From NCBI GenBank assembly GCA_021780495.1, contig JAJXYO010000052.1, positions 1 to 64,000 on the forward strand: DNA of 64,000 nt, written 5' to 3'. The notes under the pieces are model-generated. The model did not search any database, had not been told where the DNA came from, and saw only the letters and a program-made list of their open reading frames with translations. The first letter of the stretch is position 1, and each line of letters begins with the position of its first letter. The position numbers and the translations under genes were made by a program. Positions 25,302 to 34,737 of this stretch are shown here, one piece after another. The stretch is from Deltaproteobacteria bacterium. GTDB lineage: Bacteria > Desulfobacterota > Desulfuromonadia > Geobacterales > Pseudopelobacteraceae.

Positions 25302-25801
25302 AATTATCCCTTTCGTTGACTCGAGCTGCTTTTTGGATATTCTATTTATCGCAGCTGTTATCAGCTCTTTTTTATGGTTAATTTGTGGCATCTAAGTCAG
25401 TGCTGTCATTCGGTCAATCGTATCAAACAGTAGTGCTGTTTAGACTTTTGTCTTGGAATTCATCGTAAAATGTCATAACTTTACGCCTCGTTTGAAGTTT
25501 AAGTCACACGCCATGGGAATGCAAGTACCACCTCAATTTGAGCTTTAAACGCTGTATGTTGCTATGTTTGAGAATATGAATATGTCTTGCAATACTTCTG
25601 CGCAATATTTCAAGACTGAATTTGAAACACTACTGTGTTCGGACCATGATTATGAAGTCACACCCCTTGGTGAGGGTTGATTACTGACTTTTTTCAGTAC
25701 CAATGGCTCAAATAAAGGATTAAAATCTTTCGATGATTGCACTTATTATTGTGACGCCTTAAAGGCTAATTATTTTGTTGTTCCATAAGGCGGCTTTGCC
25801 T
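25302..25801. other. 500-bp AT-rich divergent gap
   Basis: No gene is recognised between the acetyltransferase and the aminotransferase, which diverge from here. Promoters for both are expected. A short stem ACTGA/TCAGT with a T-rich loop lies near 25685-25700. Nothing else can be supported. Confidence 0.5.
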
Positions 25802-26899
25802 ATGAAAATTCCGGTTTCCCAACCTGCTCTTGTTGGTAATGAAAAAAAATACGTTATTGACTGCTTGGACTCTAACTGGATATCTTCCAAAGGCAAGTAT
25901 ATTCATCTGTTTGAACAGAAATTCGCTGAATACCTTGGCGTTAAACATGCCCTTTCCTGCTGCAACGGCACGACAGCACTGCATCTGTCTTTGCTTGCTT
26001 TAGGGATTGGAGCGGGAGATGAGGTCATTGTTCCTACTTTTACCTATGTGGCAACTGCCAATGCGGTTGCCTACACAGGAGCAACTCCCGTATTAGTTGA
26101 TTGCGAGCCGGATACCTGGAATATTGATCCTTTGAAAATTGAGGCGCTCGTAACGGCTCGGACAAAAGCAATTATACCTGTTCCTTTGTATGGGCACCCG
26201 TGCGACATGAACCCCATTCTAGATGTTGCCCAACGGTATGGTCTGTATGTTGTCGAGGATGCCGCTGAGGCTTTAGGTGCGCGTTACAAGGAGAGTTTGT
26301 GCGGCAGTATGGCCAAGATTTCTACCTTCAGCCTATACGGCAATAAAACCATCACCACTGGCGAAGGTGGCATGTTAGTTACCAATGACGATGAGTTGGC
26401 CGCAAAGGTCAGGCTTTTCAAAGGCCAGGGAATGGCCCCGAATCGTCAGTACTGGTTTTCTCAGATCGGGTACAATTACCGGATGACCAATATCCAAGCA
26501 GCCATTGGCTTGGCGCAGCTAGAGAACATTGAGCTGTTTCTGGCGAAACGACGTGAGATAGCCGGGTGGTACAAACAGCATTTATCAGGTATTCCCGGAA
26601 TTACGTTACCAGTAATCAAGAAGTACGCTTCACATTCGTGGTGGATGTATTCGATCTTGATTGAGAATGAGTACGGTGAAAGTCGTGATACTGTAATTTA
26701 TAGACTTTCGGAAGATGGTATTGAGTCACGCCCATTTTTTTATCCGATGCATGTCATGCCGGTATATTCTAAAGGCGGTGCGCCTTTTAAAATTGCAACG
26801 GCGGTTGCCAGCAAGGGAATCAATTTGCCGACGTATTATGATCTTTGTGAACAAGATATTGTGCGTGTTGCCAGTGTGTTAAGAGATATATGTAAATGA
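25802..26899 (+). CDS. per: DegT/DnrJ-type aminotransferase, probable GDP-perosamine synthase
   Basis: A 365-residue PLP enzyme of the DegT/DnrJ/EryC1 family that would aminate GDP-4-keto-6-deoxy-mannose with glutamate to give GDP-perosamine. The PLP lysine is in YGNKTITTGEGGM (about residue 179). VEDAAEALGA and GYNYRMTNIQAAIGLAQLE are typical, and overall wording is closest to perosamine synthases (ISQP-like start, NWISSKGKY). The start at 25802 has AAGGCGG upstream. The GDP-mannose 4,6-dehydratase that would supply its substrate is encoded at 30864. Confidence 0.88.
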   Translation: MKIPVSQPALVGNEKKYVIDCLDSNWISSKGKYIHLFEQKFAEYLGVKHALSCCNGTTALHLSLLALGIGAGDEVIVPTFTYVATANAVAYTGATPVLVDCEPDTWNIDPLKIEALVTARTKAIIPVPLYGHPCDMNPILDVAQRYGLYVVEDAAEALGARYKESLCGSMAKISTFSLYGNKTITTGEGGMLVTNDDELAAKVRLFKGQGMAPNRQYWFSQIGYNYRMTNIQAAIGLAQLENIELFLAKRREIAGWYKQHLSGIPGITLPVIKKYASHSWWMYSILIENEYGESRDTVIYRLSEDGIESRPFFYPMHVMPVYSKGGAPFKIATAVASKGINLPTYYDLCEQDIVRVASVLRDICK

Positions 26900-27001
26900 T
26901 GATATTTAACTACTAATTAGTGCAATGAATTATTCTCTATTAACAGTCAATAGTGTGAAAATAAAGATGTTTATCACATTAATTAAATATTTGCTTAATA
27001 T

Positions 27002-28261
27002 ATGATTATTGCACTCGACCTGACTTGGATGTCCATTCAAAATAAGAGTGGTGGAATATTCCAATACGGCATACGCGTTTTGACTGCACTTGTAAGGCAT
27101 TCTTCCCACTCAATTGTGGCGATTGTTTCTGAAGGTTGTGAAGGGGCAGTATCTGATCTTGCAGATGCAGCGAACTTTAAGCTGGTTGTCAGACGAAAAA
27201 ACAGATCTTTTACAAAAATTATCAAAAATGAAAATATTGACGTTATCCATACTCCTTTTCAATATCATGTAAATTTCACCCTGGCTGCTCCCATGATATC
27301 GACACTTCACGATCTGCAGCAATTTCACTACCCTGAATTTTTTTCTCCTGATGAAATAGAAAGCCGCAATGTCTATTATCGGAAATCAGCCGAATTCAGT
27401 GAGCGGATCATCGTAACGTTCCAGCATGTAAAGGATGATATTGTAAAATTCTATGGTATTCCACCTGATAAGATTGATGTCTGTGCCATGGGGATGCCTG
27501 AAGCAAAGCCTTTAAACACGGAATTTATCGAAACAGTCAAGCGCAAGTACGATCTCCCTGAAAAATATCTCTTTTATTCTGCCAACACCTGGCGGCACAA
27601 GAATCATCTTGGTTTGATACGTGGATTGAAACTTCTGCATGAAAAACATGACGTAAAAGTTCCGCTCATCTGCACCGGCTTTCAGTATCCTGACTTTTTT
27701 CCTCAGATCGAAGACGAGATTAGCCGGCTTGACCTTGTCGGTAATGTCCGCTTCCTTGGGTACCTGCCGGATGAAACAATGCCGGCAGTCCTTTGCGGGG
27801 CTGCCCTTTCGGTTATACCGACTCTGTACGAGGCAGGCAGTTTCCCACTAATGGAGGCAATGAATCACGGTGTTCCCGTGATCTGCTCAACGGCCACATC
27901 TCTTCCTGCCACTATCGGTGACCGGCGCTTCGTGTTCGATCCGAACTCGCCGGAACAGATGGCGGAACAGATGGCGATAATGCTTACGGATGAAAAAATG
28001 CGGCGGGAAAATATTGTCAACTCTGCAACACGGGTGAAAGAATGGCGTTGGGAAAAGGCTGTAACGTCTTTTTTAGAGAGCTACCAAAAAGCAATCGACG
28101 GGTATGATTACAAGAAGAAATATCGTTGGTACAGTGACTGGACCATAAATTACGAGATTATGGCAATGCGGATAAATTCGAAACTGCGGCGTAAATTCGC
28201 CTTCTATTCGGATAAGTTTGCAAGAGAACGTGATAAAAGGCGAATTAATCTCGGGCAATAG
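27002..28261 (+). CDS. Glycosyltransferase, GT4 family
   Basis: A 419-residue GT-B fold glycosyltransferase. The N-terminal domain has a glycine-rich loop (SGGIFQYGIRVL). The C-terminal domain shows the GT4 signature: SANTWRHKNHLGLIRGL near residue 195, then GFLGYL-type FLGYLPDETM and PTLYEAGSFPLMEAMNHGVPVI with the E-x7-E arrangement. It would add a sugar, possibly perosamine, to the lipid-linked repeat unit. Acceptor and donor cannot be told from sequence. No good ribosome site precedes the ATG. Confidence 0.88.
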   Translation: MIIALDLTWMSIQNKSGGIFQYGIRVLTALVRHSSHSIVAIVSEGCEGAVSDLADAANFKLVVRRKNRSFTKIIKNENIDVIHTPFQYHVNFTLAAPMISTLHDLQQFHYPEFFSPDEIESRNVYYRKSAEFSERIIVTFQHVKDDIVKFYGIPPDKIDVCAMGMPEAKPLNTEFIETVKRKYDLPEKYLFYSANTWRHKNHLGLIRGLKLLHEKHDVKVPLICTGFQYPDFFPQIEDEISRLDLVGNVRFLGYLPDETMPAVLCGAALSVIPTLYEAGSFPLMEAMNHGVPVICSTATSLPATIGDRRFVFDPNSPEQMAEQMAIMLTDEKMRRENIVNSATRVKEWRWEKAVTSFLESYQKAIDGYDYKKKYRWYSDWTINYEIMAMRINSKLRRKFAFYSDKFARERDKRRINLGQ

Positions 28262-28342
28262 TACGTTTTGCCATAGAAAGAGCGCATGATTGCTGAGATG
28301 AAAACAATACTGAAAACTACGCGCTGAAAAGGATTTACGCAT

Positions 28343-28966
28343 ATGCTTATATCAGACAAGAGTCGTTTTATCTTTATTCATGTTCCAAAGACTGCAGGAA
28401 CTAGCGTACTTACAGCTTTGACGCCATTTACCTCAAGCAAGTGGTCGCTGTTTGTGGAAAGGCTTTTTAGAAAAGCTGGGATTCAGACACTTAATGTCAA
28501 ATCATATCACACTCATATTAGAGCAAAGGAACTTTTAGAGAAAATAGGGGCAGAAAACTTTAAAAGTTACTTTTCATTTGCATTTATTCGCAACCCATGG
28601 GACATGCAAGCATCTTTATATGCATACATTATCAAGTCTCCAGTACATCGCTTGCATGAATTTGTTAAAGGTTTGGGCTCTTTTGATAGCTATCTTGAAT
28701 GGCGATGTAGTGATGGTCTATATCTACAAAAAGATTTTGTTTATTCAGATAACGGCGAACTTTTAATTAATTTTCTTGGGAGATATGAAAATTTAGATGC
28801 AGACTTTAAATTGATATGTGATCAAATTGGAATTACAGCTGAACTCCCTGTGTTGAATGTAAGTAAGTCTAAACCTTATCAGGAATATTATACCAAAGAA
28901 TCAATTGAACTTGTACGTCGTGCGTTTTTCCAAGATATTGAGCTTTTTAAGTATGAATTCGAGTGA
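28343..28966 (+). CDS. Sulfotransferase family 2 protein
   Basis: A 207-residue sulfotransferase of the Sulfotransfer_2 type. The PAPS loop is FIHVPKTAGTSVL (about residues 12-24) and the 3'-phosphate site is FAFIRNPWDMQASLY (about residue 78). An AAAAGGATT ribosome site precedes the ATG at 28343. This is the third sulfotransferase in the locus and belongs to a different family from the other two, which suggests separate acceptor positions. Short but complete. Confidence 0.87.
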   Translation: MLISDKSRFIFIHVPKTAGTSVLTALTPFTSSKWSLFVERLFRKAGIQTLNVKSYHTHIRAKELLEKIGAENFKSYFSFAFIRNPWDMQASLYAYIIKSPVHRLHEFVKGLGSFDSYLEWRCSDGLYLQKDFVYSDNGELLINFLGRYENLDADFKLICDQIGITAELPVLNVSKSKPYQEYYTKESIELVRRAFFQDIELFKYEFE

Positions 28967-29018
28967 CAGTGGATACCACCTATTGATGACTTGTAGTTGT
29001 CTATAATAAAAACATACT

Positions 29019-30830
29019 ATGCTCATAATCATTAGATATTTTTATAAACTCCTCTCAAAAAAAGAAAAGAAAAAACTTATTTTTCTTTTTGCTGCTACTA
29101 TAACTACGTCTTTTATCGAAGTTGTTGGAATTGCTTCTATCATGCCATTTATGGCAGTTGTTTCCAACCCTGATGTAACCAGAACCAACAAGTGGCTTCA
29201 AAAGACGTATGAATTATTCCAATTTGACAATACCCACAACTTTCTTATCTTTTTAGGGACAATACTTCTTGTACTGCTGATTTGCAGTAATCTCTTTAAG
29301 GCTCTGACGGTTTGGGCCACCCTCAAATACTGTAACCGTTTCAATTATATTCTGTCACGCAGACTTCTTGCGCAATACCTGTCCCGTCCCTATTCATTTT
29401 TTCTGAACCGTAATACTTCTGATATGGGGAAAAATGTATTGGCTGAAGTTAAAGGCGCCATTGACGGCTGTTTTATTGCGGGCATGCAAGTGGTGTCGAG
29501 CGGATTGGTAATTTTATTTATAATGGGGTTGCTGTTGCTTGTTGAACCTCTTATCGCAGTGACTATCGCCGTTTTTCTCGGCGGTGCCTATGCAGGGATT
29601 TTTTTGCTCGTACGGCGCAGATTGACGAGGATCAGCAAAGAACAGGTTCATGCCCAAACCATGAAGTTCAAGGCCGCCAATGAGGCATTGGGTGGCATCA
29701 AGGATATAAAAATACTGGGCCGCGAACTCCAGTTCTTGAAAAATTTTGCCGTGCATGCCGAGCAACACTCGCTGAACACTGTTGTCGCTGGTACTATCTC
29801 ACTACTCCCCAAATATGTGCTGGAAGTGCTGTCGTTAGGCGGCATTCTGTTGATCACCATGTACTACATAGGGGCAAGGAATGACTCTGCAACCCAGATG
29901 GTGCCACTTTTGGCGGTGTATGCCTTTGCCGGCTATCGCATTCTTCCGGCCCTGCAACAGATATTTGCCGGCATTGCTACGGTGCGTTTGAACCTGGCTA
30001 CTCTCGAGTTATTATACCGCGATCTGAACGATGAGGAGGGTAATCATGCACCTGAATGTGTCCTTCAACATCGCGAGATCGTGCAGCCAGTTCCTTTCCG
30101 AAGTGTCTTTGAGCTTCAAAACGTCAGTTTCTGTTACAAAGCGGACCAGGGACCTGTTGTAAACGGGGTTAATGTAACAATAGCCCGAAATACCTCCATC
30201 GGGTTGGTCGGTGCTACCGGCTCCGGCAAAACGACCCTGGTTGATATCATTCTCGGTTTGCTGATCCCGACAGCAGGGCGCTTGCTTGTGGACGGCATGG
30301 AAATAAGCGGAGAAGCCCTAGTCTCCTGGCAGCGTAACTTTGGCTATGTGCCCCAGCAGATCTATCTTTGCGACGACACAGTTACAAGGAATATCGCATT
30401 CGGAGTTCCTGACGAAAAGATTGATATGCCGGCCGTGATCCGGGCCGCTCGAATTGCCAATCTGCACGATTTTGTCGAAAAAAAACTGCCGCATGGTTAT
30501 GAAACTATCATCGGTGAGCGTGGCGTGCGGTTGAGTGGCGGCCAGCGGCAGCGTATCGGGATTGCCCGTGCGCTTTATGGCGATCCTGCGTTCTTGATAA
30601 TGGATGAGGCCACTAACGCCTTGGACGGCATCACTGAAGAGGCGGTGATGGAGGCGCTTGGAAGCTTGTCGGGTAAAAAGACGATTATCATGATTGCGCA
30701 CCGCCTGACTACGGTGAAAGATTGTGACATGATTTATATAATGGAGCACGGGCGCATAACTAACAAAGGCACATATGAAGAACTGATGAAATCATCGGCT
30801 TGGTTCCAGTCGGCGACACGTCAAGCATAA
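29019..30830 (+). CDS. ABC transporter, PglK/MsbA-type lipid-oligosaccharide flippase
   Basis: A 603-residue half-transporter with membrane domain and ATPase fused. Six helices are predicted in residues 1-330, with SFIEVVGIASIMPFM, typical of PglK-like flippases, near residue 30. The ATPase has Walker A GATGSGKTT, signature LSGGQRQRIGIARALY, Walker B FLIMDEATNALD and the switch histidine in IAHRLTTV. It would use ATP to flip a lipid-linked glycan. A separate Wzx flippase at 33210 makes two export routes in one locus. Confidence 0.92.
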   Translation: MLIIIRYFYKLLSKKEKKKLIFLFAATITTSFIEVVGIASIMPFMAVVSNPDVTRTNKWLQKTYELFQFDNTHNFLIFLGTILLVLLICSNLFKALTVWATLKYCNRFNYILSRRLLAQYLSRPYSFFLNRNTSDMGKNVLAEVKGAIDGCFIAGMQVVSSGLVILFIMGLLLLVEPLIAVTIAVFLGGAYAGIFLLVRRRLTRISKEQVHAQTMKFKAANEALGGIKDIKILGRELQFLKNFAVHAEQHSLNTVVAGTISLLPKYVLEVLSLGGILLITMYYIGARNDSATQMVPLLAVYAFAGYRILPALQQIFAGIATVRLNLATLELLYRDLNDEEGNHAPECVLQHREIVQPVPFRSVFELQNVSFCYKADQGPVVNGVNVTIARNTSIGLVGATGSGKTTLVDIILGLLIPTAGRLLVDGMEISGEALVSWQRNFGYVPQQIYLCDDTVTRNIAFGVPDEKIDMPAVIRAARIANLHDFVEKKLPHGYETIIGERGVRLSGGQRQRIGIARALYGDPAFLIMDEATNALDGITEEAVMEALGSLSGKKTIIMIAHRLTTVKDCDMIYIMEHGRITNKGTYEELMKSSAWFQSATRQA

Positions 30831-30863
30831 TTACGTAAATTTACATAACGTCAGGATTATAGC

Positions 30864-31814
30864 ATGTCTAAAAGAGCGCTAATTTGCGGTATTTCCGGAC
30901 AGGATGGCGCGTACCTCGCCCGTTTTCTCACTGAAAAAGGATACCAGGTTTATGGAACGGCTCGGGACGCACAAATGGCAACGTTTCATAACCTTCAACA
31001 ACTGGATATCAAAGAGCGTCTGACGTTCCACTCAATGGCCCTCAACGACTTTCGCAGTGTCCTTCAGGTCTTGGTAAAGGTTCAGCCCGACGAGATTTAT
31101 AATCTTGCCGGACAAAGTTCCGTGGGGCTCTCATTTGACCAACCGGTAGAGACATTGGAAAGTATCAGCGTTGGAACCCTTAACCTTTTGGAGGCTATCC
31201 GCTTTATCGGGCAGCCCATAAAACTTTACAATGCAGGGTCCAGCGAGTGCTTTGGCAATACCGGCGGAATGCCGGCAGACGAAGCAACTCCTTTCAGGCC
31301 CCGTAGTCCTTACGCAGTTGCCAAGGCTACCGCCTTCTGGGAAGTCTCCAATTATCGTGAAGCCTATAACCTTTTTTGCTGTACCGGCATCCTCTTTAAT
31401 CATGAATCACCACTACGGCCAGAGCGCTTTGTCACTCAGAAGATCGTAAAAGCTGCCGGCCGCATTGCGGCGGGTAGTCGTGAAAAGCTTTATTTAGGAA
31501 ACACGTCAATCGCCCGGGACTGGGGCTGGGCGCCGGAGTACATCGAGGCCATGTGGCTGATGCTGCAGCAGGAAAAAGCGGATGATTACGTGATTGCCAC
31601 CGGTGAAACCAGCACCCTGGAGGATTTTGTAGCGGAAACGTTCAGTACGGTTGGATTAGAATGGAAAGACCATGTGATTAGTGACTCGTCGCTGCTTCGT
31701 CCTTCAGAAATAATGGTCAGTTGCGGTGATGCATCCAAAGCGGCAAATGTGCTTGGGTGGCAGGCCGGTTTCAGGATGCGGGATGTTGTGAAAATGATGG
31801 TTGAAGGTTTGTAG
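30864..31814 (+). CDS. gmd: GDP-mannose 4,6-dehydratase
   Basis: A 316-residue short-chain dehydrogenase of the extended type that converts GDP-mannose to GDP-4-keto-6-deoxy-mannose. The NAD(P) loop is GISGQDGAYLA at the N-terminus; the catalytic Ser-Ser-Glu is in AGSSECFGN and the Tyr-Lys pair in SPYAVAKA. GILFNHESP and RDWGW are hallmarks of Gmd. It is shorter than the about 370 residues of E. coli Gmd but matches the short branch. Together with the aminotransferase at 25802 it gives GDP-perosamine. CAGGA precedes the ATG. Confidence 0.88.
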   Translation: MSKRALICGISGQDGAYLARFLTEKGYQVYGTARDAQMATFHNLQQLDIKERLTFHSMALNDFRSVLQVLVKVQPDEIYNLAGQSSVGLSFDQPVETLESISVGTLNLLEAIRFIGQPIKLYNAGSSECFGNTGGMPADEATPFRPRSPYAVAKATAFWEVSNYREAYNLFCCTGILFNHESPLRPERFVTQKIVKAAGRIAAGSREKLYLGNTSIARDWGWAPEYIEAMWLMLQQEKADDYVIATGETSTLEDFVAETFSTVGLEWKDHVISDSSLLRPSEIMVSCGDASKAANVLGWQAGFRMRDVVKMMVEGL

Positions 31815-32080
31815 AAGAAAATAGCCCGGCCGCGGTACAGGTTGCAGTCTGGAAGCTGGAACTGAAGGGCGAACCCGGGCCGGAAACGATCCGTGCTTAA
31901 CCAGAAAAAAACTGTGACGGTGTAAACACACACAGTGACTCTCTCCCCGTTGGCCAAAATCACCGTAACGTTGCCCGCCATCACGTTATTTCGACTCGAA
32001 ATACGCCCCCATCACATCCTAATGCCTGGTCCCGAATTTCTTGCTTCTCGGCGGTATATTCGCTATAGTCTTGGGCTCAT

Positions 32081-33118
32081 ATGCCACTCCACAATCCCAC
32101 ATACTCCACGATCAACCTGTTGACCACCCGGCTGCCCGACGGCTTGAAAGAACTGCCACCCGGTATTGGGAGGGTTGCTGAAGGCGGTTTGCGTACCAAA
32201 GGCTGCTTCAAGACCTCAACAGACATAAAACCGCTGATCTCCATCATCGTCGTTGTGCTCAATCGCGCCCACTGTTTTGAGAGCTGCATTCAAAGCATAC
32301 TGGGTCAGTCTTACGATAACGTTGAATTTATCGTTATTGACGGCGGTTCCACTGATGGTACCCTTGACCTTTTGTACAAATACAGTGACAAGATCGACTA
32401 CTGGGTAAGCGAGCCCGATCAGGGGCTCTATTACGCCATGAACAAGGCGGTTGAGATCGCAAGCGGGGATTGGTTCAATTTCATAGGGTCTGACGATGTG
32501 TTGCTGAATTGTTTAACGACAGTTGCCGCGCAATTACAGAATAATCAGGCCATATACTATGGAGAGGTTTATGGCATCGGTAAAAAACGAACCTATAATG
32601 GACCGTTTAAAGCCCGTCAATTATATTCAAGAGGCCTGCACCAACAGGGCATGTTTTACCCGCGCAGTGTATTCTCTACGCGTAGCTACAATGTCACCTA
32701 CAGCATTGCCGCCGACTGGGATCTAAATCTGCGTTGTTACATTGAGGGCTCCTACCAGTTTATCTATTTTCAGTGTTTAGTCGCTATCTATAACGATATT
32801 GATGGGTTAAGTTCCAAGGAAATCCGTAACACCATGAGAGAGTGGCGCTCAATAACCCGTAATCGTCTCGGTTTGATGAGTATATTTTTTACAGCTCGAT
32901 GGTCATTTATGAATTTACTTGAAATATTGAACATCAGGACCCCATTGAAACGTTTATTTTCAGGATGGCTGGAGTCTGGAAGGGAGCAGGAAAACCTGCT
33001 GGTTGCAAAGCGATTGATAGAGCAAGGTATGCCGGTGGAGGAAGCGGCTGGGGTTGTCGGATTGAATCTGAATGAAGTGCGTACAATTGTGAGCGATCAG
33101 AAAAACTGCGGAGTTTGA
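32081..33118 (+). CDS. Glycosyltransferase, GT2 family, with odd C-terminal tail
   Basis: A 345-residue GT-A transferase. An N-terminal extension containing GGLRTKGCFK precedes the catalytic start LISIIVVVLNRA; this extension is found in related surface-sugar GT2 enzymes, supporting the start at 32081. The nucleotide-binding aspartates are in IDGGSTDGT and IGSDDV. The last 35 residues (LLVAKRLIEQGMPVEEAAGV and onwards) are not part of the GT2 fold and resemble the C-terminal helices of Rpn/PD-(D/E)XK transposase-like proteins. The 266 bases before it hold no recognised gene. Confidence 0.85.
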   Translation: MPLHNPTYSTINLLTTRLPDGLKELPPGIGRVAEGGLRTKGCFKTSTDIKPLISIIVVVLNRAHCFESCIQSILGQSYDNVEFIVIDGGSTDGTLDLLYKYSDKIDYWVSEPDQGLYYAMNKAVEIASGDWFNFIGSDDVLLNCLTTVAAQLQNNQAIYYGEVYGIGKKRTYNGPFKARQLYSRGLHQQGMFYPRSVFSTRSYNVTYSIAADWDLNLRCYIEGSYQFIYFQCLVAIYNDIDGLSSKEIRNTMREWRSITRNRLGLMSIFFTARWSFMNLLEILNIRTPLKRLFSGWLESGREQENLLVAKRLIEQGMPVEEAAGVVGLNLNEVRTIVSDQKNCGV

Positions 33119-33209
33119 CCATGACCGGCTTGGTTAGATGGGATCGGCTGGAATTGTTTCATAAAAACCGCACTACGAGGATCTTCTGAGTGAGAATTGC
33201 CGGACAAAT

Positions 33210-34715
33210 ATGACAAATGTAATGCGTGGTGAGAGCGTAGCTAAAAATACCGTGATTAATCTGGTCGGGCAGATTTTACCGCTTCTTGTGGGGATTGTTA
33301 CAATCCCGATGCTCATCAAAGGCTTGGGGACCGAGCGCTTTGGTGTCCTTACATTGGCCTGGATGGTCATAGGCTATTTCAGCCTGTTTGATCTCGGCCT
33401 GGGAAGGGCGCTCACACATATCATTGCGCAGCGTTTAGGCAAGGAAGAGGCACGGGAACTGCCTGGCCTGGTCTGGACCGCTCTGGTTATCATGGCGGTC
33501 ATGGGTGTTATAGGAGGGGGGATTGCCGGGGCGTTATCCCCATATCTGATTGCAAAAGTATTCAAGATGCCTGACCAATTGCGCCCGGAAACGCTACAGG
33601 CCTTTTATATTTTGTCCGCTTCAATTCCGATTGTCGTTATTTCTTCCGGCTGCGTCGGGATCCTTACCGCTTATCAGCGCTTTGACCTGATTAATGCGGT
33701 GCGCGCCCCGCTTGGACTGACGAATTTCATCGTTCCCTTGCTGGTGCTCCCTTTCAGCACCAGCCTGGTTCCCATCACCCTGTTGCTGGCAGTAAGCCGT
33801 CTTGTTTCATGTGTGGCCCAGTATTGGCTGTGTGCGCGTGTCATGCCGTCATTGCGCATGAAAAAGCGTTTTATACCCGGAGCAGTAAAACCGCTCTTTG
33901 GTTTTGGCGGGTGGATGACTGTCTCCAATATTATCGGACCATTAATGGTCTATCTTGACCGCTTTGTTATAGGCGCCGTTATCTCCGTAACCGCTGTCGC
34001 CTATTATGCAACTCCCTACGAAATGGTAACCAAGCTATGGATTATATCCGGCGCGCTTGTCACCTCGCTGTTTCCGGCTTTTGCGGCCAGTAATAAAAGC
34101 GACGCAGGCAGGACTGTGCAACTGATTTCAAAAAGTATTGCAGCTATTTTCATTCTCATATTCCCGATCGTGCTTATCATTGTGACATTCTCTCAAGAGG
34201 GTTTGATGCTCTGGCTCGGCAAAGATTTTGCCAATAATAGTGCTACCGTCTTGCAGTGGCTGGCAGCTGGAGTGTTTATTAATTGTCTTGCGCAAGTGAT
34301 TTACACCTTGATACAGGGGCAGGGGCGCCCCGATCTTACGGCAAAAATCCATCTTCTGGAGCTTGCCTTCTACCTCCCGTTACTGTGGTGGATACTCAAA
34401 CAGTACGGTATTGTCGGCGCTGCCATTGCATGGACGCTACGTGTTGTTGTTGATGCCATCCTGCTTATGTGGGTTGCACATCGCATGAACCCATTAGTGC
34501 ACAAACTCGTAGTGAAGCTGACAGGTTATGCATTTATGGCATCCCTGGCTCTGGCACTCTGTGCTTACCCTGATTCATTAGCCATTCGCTCAATTTTATT
34601 TGCTTGTATCAGTCTATGCCTCTTGGCATTCAGTGTCCCATATCTGCGGCGTAATAGACTCCTGGGATTAAAATCTCCGGGAACTGTTCGGGTTGAGGCA
34701 ACACATTCACCATGA
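33210..34715 (+). CDS. Wzx-type polysaccharide flippase
   Basis: A 501-residue inner-membrane protein with about 12-14 helices, of the polysaccharide transporter (MOP/MATE) family. The N-terminus VAKNTVINLVGQILPLLVGI and the SLFDLGLGRAL segment near residue 60 are typical of Wzx/RfbX proteins. It would move undecaprenyl-linked repeat units to the periplasm for polymerisation by the Wzy-like protein at 36586. Two nearby ATGs (33210 and 33222) are both possible starts. Confidence 0.92.
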   Translation: MTNVMRGESVAKNTVINLVGQILPLLVGIVTIPMLIKGLGTERFGVLTLAWMVIGYFSLFDLGLGRALTHIIAQRLGKEEARELPGLVWTALVIMAVMGVIGGGIAGALSPYLIAKVFKMPDQLRPETLQAFYILSASIPIVVISSGCVGILTAYQRFDLINAVRAPLGLTNFIVPLLVLPFSTSLVPITLLLAVSRLVSCVAQYWLCARVMPSLRMKKRFIPGAVKPLFGFGGWMTVSNIIGPLMVYLDRFVIGAVISVTAVAYYATPYEMVTKLWIISGALVTSLFPAFAASNKSDAGRTVQLISKSIAAIFILIFPIVLIIVTFSQEGLMLWLGKDFANNSATVLQWLAAGVFINCLAQVIYTLIQGQGRPDLTAKIHLLELAFYLPLLWWILKQYGIVGAAIAWTLRVVVDAILLMWVAHRMNPLVHKLVVKLTGYAFMASLALALCAYPDSLAIRSILFACISLCLLAFSVPYLRRNRLLGLKSPGTVRVEATHSP

Positions 34716-34737
34716 ATGACCCTTCAAAGGCTTGGCA

